Assembly (NCBI GenBank): GCA_026392935.1
Contig: JAPLBE010000004.1
Location: forward strand, 1 to 64,000
Source of the DNA: Actinomycetota bacterium
Lineage (GTDB): Bacteria > Actinomycetota > Actinomycetes > Nanopelagicales > Nanopelagicaceae
Direction of reading: 5' to 3'
DNA length: 64,000 bases
In this document: one piece after another, positions 8,276 to 16,640 of the stretch
Position numbering within the stretch: the first letter of the stretch is position 1
How the letters are laid out: each line of letters opens with the position of its first letter
Made by a program: the position numbers and the translations under genes
The notes under the pieces: generated by a model
What the model saw: only the letters and a program-made list of their open reading frames with translations
Told to the model about the DNA's origin: nothing
Databases searched by the model: none

Positions 8276-9014
8276 TTTCACACTCTCAATCGATTGCGGC
8301 GGACTTTTTATCAAGAGCTGCGTCCTCGATGATTCAGGAACAATGCATGCTGCTCCTACTCGTATCGAAACTCCGTATCCACTTACTACAACTCGTTTTT
8401 TAGATACTGTGCAACAGATTGCAGATTCACTTCCGAAAGCGGCGCGAGTAACAGTCGGCATACCCGGAATGATTCGTAACGGTGTCGTAGTTGCAACCCC
8501 TCATTACATTAATGATGCTGGTCCGCACACTCGCATGAACCCTGAGCTAAAAGAGCAGTGGTGGGGCTTTGACGCCCAAGCTGCAATTGAGGAGAAGTTG
8601 GGACTTCCAACAAAGGTACTTAATGACGCAGAAGTACACGGTGCGGGCGTTGTAACAGGATCTGGCTTGGAGATAGTTCTTACTTTAGGAACAGGTCTTG
8701 GATTTGCAGTTTTCCACGGAGGAAAGCTTTCTCCACACTTTGAACTTTCTCACGCAACTGTTCGCCGAAATACAACCTATGACACCTGGATTGGCGATCG
8801 CGAACGTCGCCGCATGGGAAATACATTCTGGTCGCGTCGAGTGCGCCTTATGGTTTCAGAGTTGCGCCCAGTATTCCTATGGGATCGTCTCTATATTGGC
8901 GGCGGTAATTCACACAGTATTCAACAGCGCGATCTAACCCTTATGGGAGATGACGTTGTGATCGTTCCAAACTCTGCCGGTGTTTCAGGCGGAGTTCGTG
9001 CGTGGCAGTTGTAA
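8268..9014 (+). CDS. ROK/polyphosphate glucokinase-like protein
   Basis: 248 aa, TTG start overlapping the previous stop; an in-frame TGA at 8241 leaves no better start. It contains IDCGGLFIKSCV (phosphate motif, with Cys-Gly-Gly where the family usually has Ile-Gly-Gly or Ile-Gly-Ala), GIPGMI, VLNDAEVHG and LTLGTGLGFAVF, an arrangement like PpgK polyphosphate/ATP-glucose kinases. It lacks the CxCGxxGC zinc motif of its neighbour, as PpgK-type enzymes do. A role in phosphorylating glucose at the expense of polyphosphate or ATP is plausible. The pairing with a zinc-type ROK gene suggests two kinases of different substrate or phosphate donor. Confidence 0.75.
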   Translation: MSNFTLSIDCGGLFIKSCVLDDSGTMHAAPTRIETPYPLTTTRFLDTVQQIADSLPKAARVTVGIPGMIRNGVVVATPHYINDAGPHTRMNPELKEQWWGFDAQAAIEEKLGLPTKVLNDAEVHGAGVVTGSGLEIVLTLGTGLGFAVFHGGKLSPHFELSHATVRRNTTYDTWIGDRERRRMGNTFWSRRVRLMVSELRPVFLWDRLYIGGGNSHSIQQRDLTLMGDDVVIVPNSAGVSGGVRAWQL

Positions 9015-9017
9015 GCC

Positions 9018-10424
9018 TTAAGCTCTAATTGCCTTAGCGAATTCGCGGAAATCGTCAACCAAGATATCGATTTCTTTCTGACCATGCGCCAATGAAATCA
9101 ACCACTGCTCATCTAGTCCAGGTGGAGTGATGATTCCGCGATTCAGTGCAAATAACCAATGTGCTTCTGCGATTCCAAAGTCAGTTGCTTTGTAATCACG
9201 GTAATTGCGCACCGGTGTAGTTGACCAAGTCACGCAACCTTTAATACCAAAACCAACCGTGTGAGCAGGTAACTGGTATTCATCAATTACTTCACCGATT
9301 CTTGTAAGTGCCTGCAAATTAAGGGTTTCCGCATCTGCAAGTGCATTGTCAGAACAAATACGATCAATTGCGCGAACGCCAGCCATTGCTAGTGGATTAC
9401 CGTTAAACGTTCCAAAGTGAGCCATTTTTCCATTGCTGACAAAATCCATGTACTTCTTCTTGCCACCAAATGCAGCGAGTGGAAGTCCGCCACCAATTGA
9501 TTTTGCAAGAGTAATCAGATCTGGCTTAACTCCAAGTCGCATAGATGCACCATGGGCACCCGCTGTAAGACCGGTTTTAACTTCGTCGAAGATAAGCACA
9601 ACGTTGTATTGGTTGCAGAGTTCGCGCACGCGTTCCAAATAACCTGCATCTGGAAGCACAATCGCTAAGTTCTCTAGCACTGGCTCGACAATAAAGCACG
9701 CGATTCTAGAAGCGTTCTTCGCAAACATTTTCTCAAGAGCTTCAATGTTGTTAAATGGAACTACATAGATATCACCAGGCACAAGATTCGCATCGATTAC
9801 TGCATTTGGTTCTTCTGGATCTCCAGCCACATCAAGTGCTGGCTTACTTGAGACAACGAATGGGTCGTAGCTACCGTGGTAACCACCTTCGACTTTCAAG
9901 ATACCCATCTTCTCTGTTGCAGATCTAGCTACGCGTACTGCGTACATTGTTGATTCGGTTCCAGAATTGGTAAATCTCACTTGGTCGATTCCAAATCGCT
10001 TACAGATTCGCTCTGCTGCGTCGGTGGAAGTTGGAGATGGAGTCACGAAGAGCATCCCCTGAGTGAGTGAACTTTGAATTTCTTCAACAACAATCGGGTT
10101 GAGGTGGCCTGCGAGCATTGCTCCAAAGCCCATAGAGAGGTCGAGAAGTTGGCGACCATCTACATCGGTCATGTAGGCGCCTTTAGCTGACTTGATTGAG
10201 ATCGGATATGGATCCCAGTGCTGGAAACTTGAAGTGACGCCTAGTGGCAGCGATTGAAATGCACGCTTGCTCTCGGCTTCAGAAGCCTTTGTTGCCTTAG
10301 TAAATAATTCCCATTCAGCCTTAAGTACAGAAGCTACTTTCTCGGGTGATACTGGTGTTGAGGTTGTTGGAACATAACGGTGTGTATTTGCGTGGTGCGA
10401 TTGAATCGCTGCTTGTGTAGTCAT
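9018..10424 (-). CDS. Class III PLP aminotransferase (glutamate-1-semialdehyde aminomutase-like)
   Basis: About 468 aa from ATG 10424. The track ORF extends to 10520, but those 32 extra residues are not family-like. Motifs: RFTNSGTESTMYAVRVARS (PLP phosphate site), FDEVKTGLTAG (Asp to the pyridine nitrogen), TLAKSIGGGLPLAAFGG (Schiff-base Lys) and HFGTFNGNPLAMAG. This is the subgroup that contains HemL and related aminomutases or omega-aminotransferases. With no hem genes nearby and an extended N-terminus, a catabolic aminotransferase is as likely as HemL. It ends 3 nt from the converging ROK gene. Confidence 0.8.
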   Translation of the reverse strand: MTTQAAIQSHHANTHRYVPTTSTPVSPEKVASVLKAEWELFTKATKASEAESKRAFQSLPLGVTSSFQHWDPYPISIKSAKGAYMTDVDGRQLLDLSMGFGAMLAGHLNPIVVEEIQSSLTQGMLFVTPSPTSTDAAERICKRFGIDQVRFTNSGTESTMYAVRVARSATEKMGILKVEGGYHGSYDPFVVSSKPALDVAGDPEEPNAVIDANLVPGDIYVVPFNNIEALEKMFAKNASRIACFIVEPVLENLAIVLPDAGYLERVRELCNQYNVVLIFDEVKTGLTAGAHGASMRLGVKPDLITLAKSIGGGLPLAAFGGKKKYMDFVSNGKMAHFGTFNGNPLAMAGVRAIDRICSDNALADAETLNLQALTRIGEVIDEYQLPAHTVGFGIKGCVTWSTTPVRNYRDYKATDFGIAEAHWLFALNRGIITPPGLDEQWLISLAHGQKEIDILVDDFREFAKAIRA

Positions 10425-10673
10425 TGTAAAGCTGTACGGCAAAAGTCTCTGATTTAGAGACCGTTTGAGAAGTACTCTCCCTTGAGTCTTGCGAATTAAC
10501 GCACCCGAAGTATCTCTCACCTTAAAAAAGTTTGCAAGTAATGCGTAAATCCCGCGTGGCTTTAGGGTTATTTTCTAGTTTTTAAGAAAGTTAGGGTCTA
10601 AAAATAAAAAACAAGTAATTTAAAATGCACGTAGAAATTTTAAATTCAAGATGCGGGGAATTTATCTGAGCAA

Positions 10674-10679
10674 TAGAGT
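10674..10679 (+). promoter_or_regulatory. -10 hexamer TAGAGT, leaderless start
   Basis: TAGAGT is followed by 7 nt and ATG 10687. The rest of the roughly 260-bp divergent region (10425-10686) is AT-rich, with no other clear motif; on the minus strand TACAGC lies 6 nt from ATG 10424, a weaker match. Confidence 0.5.
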
Positions 10680-10686
10680 TCAGGTT

Positions 10687-11259
10687 ATGAAAGCAGATAC
10701 TTCAGTACCAGTAAACGAAATCATCGCTACACGTCGAAGCCCCCGGTCATTTAATGAAGAATCAATTATCGGCGATCAGGACGTACTAGGGATACTTGAA
10801 GCTGCACGATGGGCGCCCTCTGCATTTAATGGCCAACCATGGCGATTTATTGTGGGAAAGCGCGGAGATCAAGTTTTTCAACAAATACTTAGCTCTCTTG
10901 TTCCATTCAATCAAGGATGGGCAAAAAGTGCATCAGCACTTATTTTGGTTCTAGCAAAAACTACTAAAGACGATGGTTCAATCCATCCCGATTATCAATT
11001 CGATTGTGGCTTAGCTGTTGGTCAACTAGTTGTGGAAACCCATCACCGAGGATTAATCGCACACCAAATGACTGGATTCGATAAAGCGATTGCACAGAGC
11101 GCGCTATCAATTTCCTCTGAGCTCGTACCAGTTGTAGTCATCGCAATTGGTACTCAGGATGCGCCAGAGAAGTTAACTGGCCCGCTTCTTGAAAGAGAGA
11201 TGGCAAAGAGAGAAAGATTGGCGCTTTCAGAGATTGTTATTCAGGGACTACCTGCCTAA
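10687..11259 (+). CDS. Nitroreductase-family flavoprotein
   Basis: About 190 aa. It starts with the classic nitroreductase N-terminus (VNEIIATRRSPRSFNEESI) and AARWAPSAFNGQPWRFIVG, which bind FMN; GLAVGQLVVETHHRGLIAHQMTGFD follows. It is a predicted FMN-dependent NAD(P)H oxidoreductase acting on quinones, nitro compounds or an unknown metabolite. The track start at 10651 is 12 codons upstream; ATG 10687 is favoured because a -10 hexamer precedes it by 7 nt and the family N-terminus begins there. Its 3' end overlaps the converging kynA stop by 4 nt. Confidence 0.82.
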   Translation: MKADTSVPVNEIIATRRSPRSFNEESIIGDQDVLGILEAARWAPSAFNGQPWRFIVGKRGDQVFQQILSSLVPFNQGWAKSASALILVLAKTTKDDGSIHPDYQFDCGLAVGQLVVETHHRGLIAHQMTGFDKAIAQSALSISSELVPVVVIAIGTQDAPEKLTGPLLEREMAKRERLALSEIVIQGLPA

Positions 11260-12050
11260 AAACGGGACCTGATCTCCCAAAGATCTTTAAACACTGGATT
11301 AAAGAGCGTGCTTGCTAAGTATTCGACCCCACTGGAGCCACCGGTTCCGGCTTTATGTCCGATAGTTCTTTCAACCATCTTCACATGGCGGTAACGCCAC
11401 TCCTGAATTCCTTCATCGATATCCACTAAACGTTCGGAAATCATCGAGCACTCAGGATCGCTCTGGTGAACAAGTAGAAGTACATCCTGAACAGCAGGGC
11501 TAGAAAGATATGCAACAGATTTATCGCGTGACAAAACATCTTGAGGAACTTTGTGACCATGTTTTGTGAGGTATTCCAGGAATGAATCCCAGATTGAATT
11601 CTTTGAGGTAATTACCTTTATCTCCTCTTGAATATTTGGTGGTAAATGTCCCGCCATTCGACTATCTCTACGACCAAGAATCGCCTCTACTTTTCTGAAT
11701 TGTGCTGATTGAAAACCACTCGATGACGACAAGTAGCCTCTAAATGCATTGAATTGAAGCGGTGTCATAGTTTCGAGAATATCTACTTGAGCAACACATA
11801 CCTTCATGATTGTTCTTATTCGACCCAAGATTGCAAGGGCGTAATAAGTTTCCCCTGCTTCTAGCGCTCGTTGCGCTTCAGTAAATTCATGAATCAACTG
11901 TTTAAACCACAACTCGTATGTCTGGTGAATGATGATAAACAACATCTCATCATGTTCTGGCCCATCAGACAGTGGCTTCTGCAATTTCAGTAAATCATCG
12001 ACAGCCAGGTATGAGGTGTATGTCAGCGCTGAATCAAAGTTTTCGGTCAT
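11256..12050 (-). CDS. kynA: Tryptophan 2,3-dioxygenase
   Basis: 264 aa, family-typical length. Haem-dependent enzyme that oxidises L-tryptophan to N-formylkynurenine. It shows the conserved YTSYLAVDDLLKLQ start, FIIIHQTYELWFKQLIHE (substrate and distal haem pocket) and RHVKMVERTIGHKAGTGGS, with the proximal His and the substrate-binding loop. The start overlaps the kynU stop by 4 nt (ATGA), so the two are translationally coupled. No formamidase gene lies beside them. Confidence 0.93.
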   Translation of the reverse strand: MTENFDSALTYTSYLAVDDLLKLQKPLSDGPEHDEMLFIIIHQTYELWFKQLIHEFTEAQRALEAGETYYALAILGRIRTIMKVCVAQVDILETMTPLQFNAFRGYLSSSSGFQSAQFRKVEAILGRRDSRMAGHLPPNIQEEIKVITSKNSIWDSFLEYLTKHGHKVPQDVLSRDKSVAYLSSPAVQDVLLLVHQSDPECSMISERLVDIDEGIQEWRYRHVKMVERTIGHKAGTGGSSGVEYLASTLFNPVFKDLWEIRSRF

Positions 12051-13321
12051 GTAACTCGTGAATCCGATCCTTCTACTTTCTCATACTGACGTGTTTCAGT
12101 GAGATCTCTAATGCGCTGGAACCCATCCCATACCTCTACATAAGAGGTCGGAAGAGGGGCGATTGCGAGCCTGATTGCGTTAGGAGTTCTGTAATCAGGA
12201 ATTACATTGGCAAATTTTCTCAGCGCGCTACAAATTCTTGCTGCATCAGGATGCCCGATAGAAATATGTCCACCACGTTCTTTTGGATTCCGTGAAGTAA
12301 GCAAGGTGTAACCAAGTGGTGCTAACCATTCATCAAATAAATCAATCATCATTTGTGTTCCCATGGCTGCTTTCGATGCAATTACATCAATGCCTGCCTC
12401 AGCAATCATTTCGAAAGCTATTTGAACACCACGTATCCCAATAATTGAAGGGCTGGCAATTTGGAAACCACGAATACCTTCAGCTTTTACAAAATCTGGA
12501 CCCATTCCAAATTGGTCTTCGTTTCCAAACCACCCTTGGATTGGGACTTGTAACTCCTTTTGTACTCGCTTATTTACGTAGAGCCACGCTGGTGAACCTG
12601 GGCCTGAGTTTCCATATTTGTAGGTGCAACCAATTGCTAGGTCCACGCCGTTATCATCGAAATTCATTTCAATTGCCCCAACTGCATGGCTTGCATCCCA
12701 GACAACGAGTGCTCCATAACTGCGAGCTAAATCGGTAATTGATGGAATATCTGACCGGGCTCCGGACCTGTACTGAATAACCTCAAGAGTTACTAGAGCA
12801 ACATCTTCGGACATATATTTTTCTAGTAGCTCCGGTGTAACTAATTCATTTTCGGCAATAGCAGGATCTTCATTGTTGATGATGACCAGGTTTAAATCGA
12901 GCAGCTTTGCAATCCCATCAAGAATGTATCTATCTGTCGGAAAATTTGCTGCATCAGTGATGATTGTTTTTCGTCCCGGACGCGCTTTGATTGCAGCTAA
13001 GCAGAGTTGGTAGAAATTCACTGACGTTGTATCGCAGACCAATACTTGGCCCGGCCCGGCTCCTAGTGCAGCTCGTCCTAGAAGATCGCCGGCAACCTGC
13101 GCCTCATCAATCCAATGGCCCCAACCAGTGACTACTTCATTCCCCCATTCTTGCGAGAGAAAATCACTGACAGCTTTTACTGTGGCATGAGGCAGGCGAC
13201 CCAAAGAATTTCCATCTAGGTAGCAAAGATTTGGGTCTGTGATTACAAACTTGCTTCGATAGCGGGCTAGAGGATCATTCTTATCTAGCTCAAGAGCATA
13301 CGCTCGGTCAGTAACCTTCAT
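12047..13321 (-). CDS. kynU: Kynureninase
   Basis: 424 aa. PLP enzyme that cleaves L-kynurenine to anthranilate and alanine. Evidence: CYLDGNSLGRLP near the N-terminus, VWDASHAVGAIEM, the PLP-lysine motif GCTYKYGNSGPGSPAWLYV and VPIQGWFGNEDQF. It is first in the kynU-kynA operon. TACCTT stands 6 nt upstream of the ATG, so the mRNA is probably leaderless. It is divergent from the ABC-F gene with 24 bp between them. Confidence 0.93.
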   Translation of the reverse strand: MKVTDRAYALELDKNDPLARYRSKFVITDPNLCYLDGNSLGRLPHATVKAVSDFLSQEWGNEVVTGWGHWIDEAQVAGDLLGRAALGAGPGQVLVCDTTSVNFYQLCLAAIKARPGRKTIITDAANFPTDRYILDGIAKLLDLNLVIINNEDPAIAENELVTPELLEKYMSEDVALVTLEVIQYRSGARSDIPSITDLARSYGALVVWDASHAVGAIEMNFDDNGVDLAIGCTYKYGNSGPGSPAWLYVNKRVQKELQVPIQGWFGNEDQFGMGPDFVKAEGIRGFQIASPSIIGIRGVQIAFEMIAEAGIDVIASKAAMGTQMMIDLFDEWLAPLGYTLLTSRNPKERGGHISIGHPDAARICSALRKFANVIPDYRTPNAIRLAIAPLPTSYVEVWDGFQRIRDLTETRQYEKVEGSDSRVT

Positions 13322-13327
13322 AGTTCA

Positions 13328-13337
13328 AAGGTACGCT
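13328..13337. promoter_or_regulatory. Overlapping divergent -10 elements (kynU / ABC-F)
   Basis: In AAGGTACGCT the minus strand reads TACCTT (13333-13328), 6 nt from ATG 13321. The plus strand reads TACGCT (13332-13337), 8 nt from GTG 13346. The two hexamers share the central TA. Both genes would be transcribed outward from one short site with little or no leader. Confidence 0.5.
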
Positions 13338-13345
13338 CTCCTACC

Positions 13346-15118
13346 GTGGCGCGCAATGTAGTGAATATCGAAGAGGTCTCTAAAGCCTTTGATATCCGAC
13401 CACTTCTCGACAATGTTTCTTTGGGTGTTTCAGAAGGTGACCGAATCGGCATCGTAGGTCGCAATGGTTCTGGCAAAAGCACGCTCATGAAAATTATTGC
13501 AGCGGTCGAAGATCCTGATTCGGGACGTGTGACTAAATCGAATTCTGCGCGCATCGGAATTCTTTCGCAGGTTGATTTTGCAGAAGAAAATTTGACTGTA
13601 GGCGATCTTGTCATCGGAAATCGTGAAAAACACGAATGGGCGCGAGATTCAAGAATCCGTGAAATCTTTACCGGATTATTTGGTGGTTTCGATGATCACT
13701 TATTTGAAAGAGTGTTTTCTTCTCTTTCTGGAGGTGAGAAGAGACGAGTCGGATTAGCAAAATTACTCATTGATGATTTAGATCTGATTCTGCTTGATGA
13801 GCCAACAAACCATTTGGATGTTGAAGGAGTCGCGTGGCTTGCCGACCATCTTGTAAATCGCAAAGATTTAGCTTTACTTGTTGTAACCCACGATAGATGG
13901 TTCTTGGATGCTGTTACAGAGCGGACTTGGGAAGTAGTGCTTGGGAAAGTCGAGGAATACGATGGTGGATATTCTGCTTTTGTATTAGCTAAGGCAGAAC
14001 GTGCTCGCCAAGCAAATGCGATGGACGCCCGACGAAATAATTTGATTCGAAAAGAATTAGCGTGGCTCAGGCGTGGAGCACCTGCACGTACAACTAAGCC
14101 AAAGTTTCGAGTTGATGCCGCAAACGAATTGATTTCGGCAGAGCCAGCACCACGAGATTCAACTGAGTTATTAAAGTTTGCTCTCAACCGTCTTGGAAAT
14201 ACCGTATTTGAACTACATCATGCACTTATTAAAGCTGGCGATAAAGAACTGATAGATAACTTGACGTGGAATATCGGGCCTGGCGACCGCATTGGAATCG
14301 TTGGAGTTAATGGCGCTGGAAAAACTACTCTGATGCGCACTCTGGCAGGGCTACATCAACCATCGCAAGGAAAACTAGTCACTGGAATTACTGTGAAAAC
14401 AGCTTTTCTCACGCAGCATCTTGATGAATTAGATCCCGAATGGCGTTTACTTGAAGCAGTAGAAAAAGTTGCTACCCACGTTGAGATTGGTAAAGGTAAA
14501 ACACTTTCCGCTTCGCAGTTGTGCGAAAGATTAGGTTTTGATCGCGATGCACAATGGACACCGGTCGGAAATCTATCTGGGGGAGAACGCAGAAGACTTC
14601 AGCTAACGAGACTACTAATGGATTCTCCCAATGTAGTTCTTCTAGATGAGCCAACTAATGATTTCGATATTGAGACACTTACTGAGCTAGAAGATTTGCT
14701 CGATAGTTATGGCGGCACGTTGATTGTTATTTCACACGATCGCTACTTCCTTGAAAGGGTATGCGACCGCTTCTACGGATTACTTGGCGATGGATCAATT
14801 CGCGATCTACCTCGAGGAGTAGATCAATACCTTGAACAACGAAAAGAGAAACTATCCTCAGGCCGCAATAATTCTGGAAAGACGGGTGGAACTTCAAACG
14901 CTGGAGAACAGAGACAGTTAAAGAAGGATTTAGCCAGAGTAGAGAAACAGATTGCTAAATCAAAAGAGAAACTCAGTGTCCTTGAAAGTGAGCAAGAGAC
15001 TGCAAGCCAGAACCACGAAAGACTTCTCGAAATAACCACTGAAATCGAAGCCTTGCGTACCGAATTGCAATCTCGCGAGGAAGAGTGGTTAGTGATCACT
15101 CTGGCCTTAGAAAGTTAA
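13346..15118 (+). CDS. ABC-F family ATPase (Uup-like)
   Basis: 590 aa, GTG start. It has two ABC domains without membrane segments: Walker A GRNGSGKSTL and signature SLSGGEKRR with DEPTNHLD; then GVNGAGKTTL and NLSGGERRR with DEPTNDFDIETL. That last motif and the C-terminal lysine/glutamate-rich coiled coil (about 520-590) are typical of Uup-type ABC-F proteins. These proteins bind ribosomes, or in Uup's case branched DNA, rather than transporting. It is a single gene divergent from kynU. Confidence 0.88.
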   Translation: MARNVVNIEEVSKAFDIRPLLDNVSLGVSEGDRIGIVGRNGSGKSTLMKIIAAVEDPDSGRVTKSNSARIGILSQVDFAEENLTVGDLVIGNREKHEWARDSRIREIFTGLFGGFDDHLFERVFSSLSGGEKRRVGLAKLLIDDLDLILLDEPTNHLDVEGVAWLADHLVNRKDLALLVVTHDRWFLDAVTERTWEVVLGKVEEYDGGYSAFVLAKAERARQANAMDARRNNLIRKELAWLRRGAPARTTKPKFRVDAANELISAEPAPRDSTELLKFALNRLGNTVFELHHALIKAGDKELIDNLTWNIGPGDRIGIVGVNGAGKTTLMRTLAGLHQPSQGKLVTGITVKTAFLTQHLDELDPEWRLLEAVEKVATHVEIGKGKTLSASQLCERLGFDRDAQWTPVGNLSGGERRRLQLTRLLMDSPNVVLLDEPTNDFDIETLTELEDLLDSYGGTLIVISHDRYFLERVCDRFYGLLGDGSIRDLPRGVDQYLEQRKEKLSSGRNNSGKTGGTSNAGEQRQLKKDLARVEKQIAKSKEKLSVLESEQETASQNHERLLEITTEIEALRTELQSREEEWLVITLALES

Positions 15119-15124
15119 TAGACT
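15119..15124 (+). promoter_or_regulatory. -10 hexamer TAGACT, leaderless start
   Basis: TAGACT is followed by 6 nt and ATG 15131. The same hexamer and spacing recur at 23558, 29188 and 55121. Confidence 0.6.
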
Positions 15125-15130
15125 CTATCT

Positions 15131-16087
15131 ATGTCCAAAAAGACCCAGCGGCTAGATTTCCTTGCGGCGATTTCTGGCGCGATGATTGCCATGCAAGCTC
15201 GCGCAAATGGTGAACTTTCACATTTAATCGGGAACGGAGTCGAGGCGGCTCTAGTCTCATTTGGTTCTGGATTACTGATTATTGCAATTGTCGCGATTTT
15301 TAGTCCAACCATCAAGCAAGGAGCGCGCAATTTACGTTCTGCAGTAAATGCAAAGGAGATTCCACGATGGACCCTATTTGCTGGAACTCTTGGTGGAAGT
15401 TTTGTCGCGGTTCAAACCCACATTGTTCCGCTCATCGGCGTCGCAATTTATTCAGTGGCTTCTATTGCTGGTCAAACAGCAGCATCGCTTGTTGTTGATC
15501 GAATTGGTCTTACAGGCGGAGGAAAGAAGCACATCACGCCTAGACGCGTTGCAGCGGCGTTGTTTACAGTCTTTGCAGTTTTTATCTCCGTTTTCGATCG
15601 CATCGATGCGAAAAATGTTTCAATTTTTGCAGTGATTCTAGGATGTGCAGCAGGAGCGATTGTTGGAGTTCAACGTGCTCTTAACGGACAAATTAACCAG
15701 CATTCGCAACAGAGTTTCACAACTTCATTTTTAAATTTCATTATGGGAACCGCATTTCTCTTTATCTTTCTCACCATTTTGGTGGCTGTAGGGCCAACAG
15801 AGTTTGTCCCACTACCTGCAGGACCTTGGTGGATTTATACTGGTGGAGTCATCGGCGTTGTGTATATTGCTTTTTCTTCTACCATCGTTCAACATTTGGG
15901 AGTTCTTAACTTCACACTTTTTAGTGTTGGTGGCCAGTTAATTGGATCCTTGATTATCGATTTGTATTCGCCAACAGATGGCGTACAAGTGAGCGCCTAT
16001 TTGATTTCAGGAATTGTTATGACTTATTTTGGCGTTGTGGTCGGTGGCGTAAATAATTCGCAAGCCCGGAAGCGATTGACGCAATAA
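15131..16087 (+). CDS. DMT-superfamily transporter (DUF606/YdcZ type, tandem)
   Basis: 318 aa with about ten hydrophobic segments. Both halves carry the YdcZ/DUF606 pattern (LAAISGAMIAMQARANGEL and ILGCAAGAIVGVQRALNGQ), that is, an internal duplication of a five-helix unit, common in actinobacterial members. It is a predicted inner-membrane permease of unknown substrate. Its last 71 bases are also the end of the converging dedA-like gene on the other strand. Confidence 0.82.
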   Translation: MSKKTQRLDFLAAISGAMIAMQARANGELSHLIGNGVEAALVSFGSGLLIIAIVAIFSPTIKQGARNLRSAVNAKEIPRWTLFAGTLGGSFVAVQTHIVPLIGVAIYSVASIAGQTAASLVVDRIGLTGGGKKHITPRRVAAALFTVFAVFISVFDRIDAKNVSIFAVILGCAAGAIVGVQRALNGQINQHSQQSFTTSFLNFIMGTAFLFIFLTILVAVGPTEFVPLPAGPWWIYTGGVIGVVYIAFSSTIVQHLGVLNFTLFSVGGQLIGSLIIDLYSPTDGVQVSAYLISGIVMTYFGVVVGGVNNSQARKRLTQ

Positions 16088-16640
16088 TAAAGAAAGCAGC
16101 AATTGCATAGGAAAAAGTCTTTACCCACGGAATTGTTGCTGCGTAATACCCGGCTAATGTAATTCCCGCGCCCCAGAGAAGTGCACCAATAATATTTGCC
16201 GATAAAAATTTGTAGTAATTCATCATTGAAGCACCCGCTATCGGCGGAACAAATGTGCGTAACCATGGGAAGAACCGAGCCGCAATTACTGCCCACCAAC
16301 CTGTCTGCTCATAGAAACGTTCTGACCTAGCAATCATCCTTTTCATTCGGGGTGATTGTCGTTTATCCAAATATGGCCGCCCTACAACTCGACCAATCAC
16401 AAAACCCACCTGGTCGCCGAAAAATGCTGCTGCAACGATGATGGAAACTAGCAGGAGAATATTTATATTCCCGTGTGATGCAGCCACAAGGCCCGCGCTA
16501 AATAGAATCGAATCACCAGGTAAGAAAAATCCAAAGAGCAGCCCTGTTTCGATAAAGACTATTGCTCCAACAACAAGGTAGAAAACAAATGGAGCTAATG
16601 CGGAAAACTGAGAGTCGAAAGAGGCAGCTAGTTCCATCAC
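16017..16640 (-). CDS. DedA-family membrane protein
   Basis: 207 aa with four to five membrane segments and the DedA (VTT/SNARE-associated) signature: FIETGLLFGFFLPGDSILFSAGL, then FFGDQVGFVIGRVVGRPYL and ARFFPWLRTFVPPIAGASMM. DedA proteins act in lipid scrambling or undecaprenyl-phosphate recycling and membrane homeostasis. The start overlaps the malic enzyme stop by 4 nt. The C-terminal 23 codons lie antisense to the DMT transporter gene. Confidence 0.87.
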   Translation of the reverse strand: MMELAASFDSQFSALAPFVFYLVVGAIVFIETGLLFGFFLPGDSILFSAGLVAASHGNINILLLVSIIVAAAFFGDQVGFVIGRVVGRPYLDKRQSPRMKRMIARSERFYEQTGWWAVIAARFFPWLRTFVPPIAGASMMNYYKFLSANIIGALLWGAGITLAGYYAATIPWVKTFSYAIAAFFIIASIASGLANYLRHRPQRQNKS

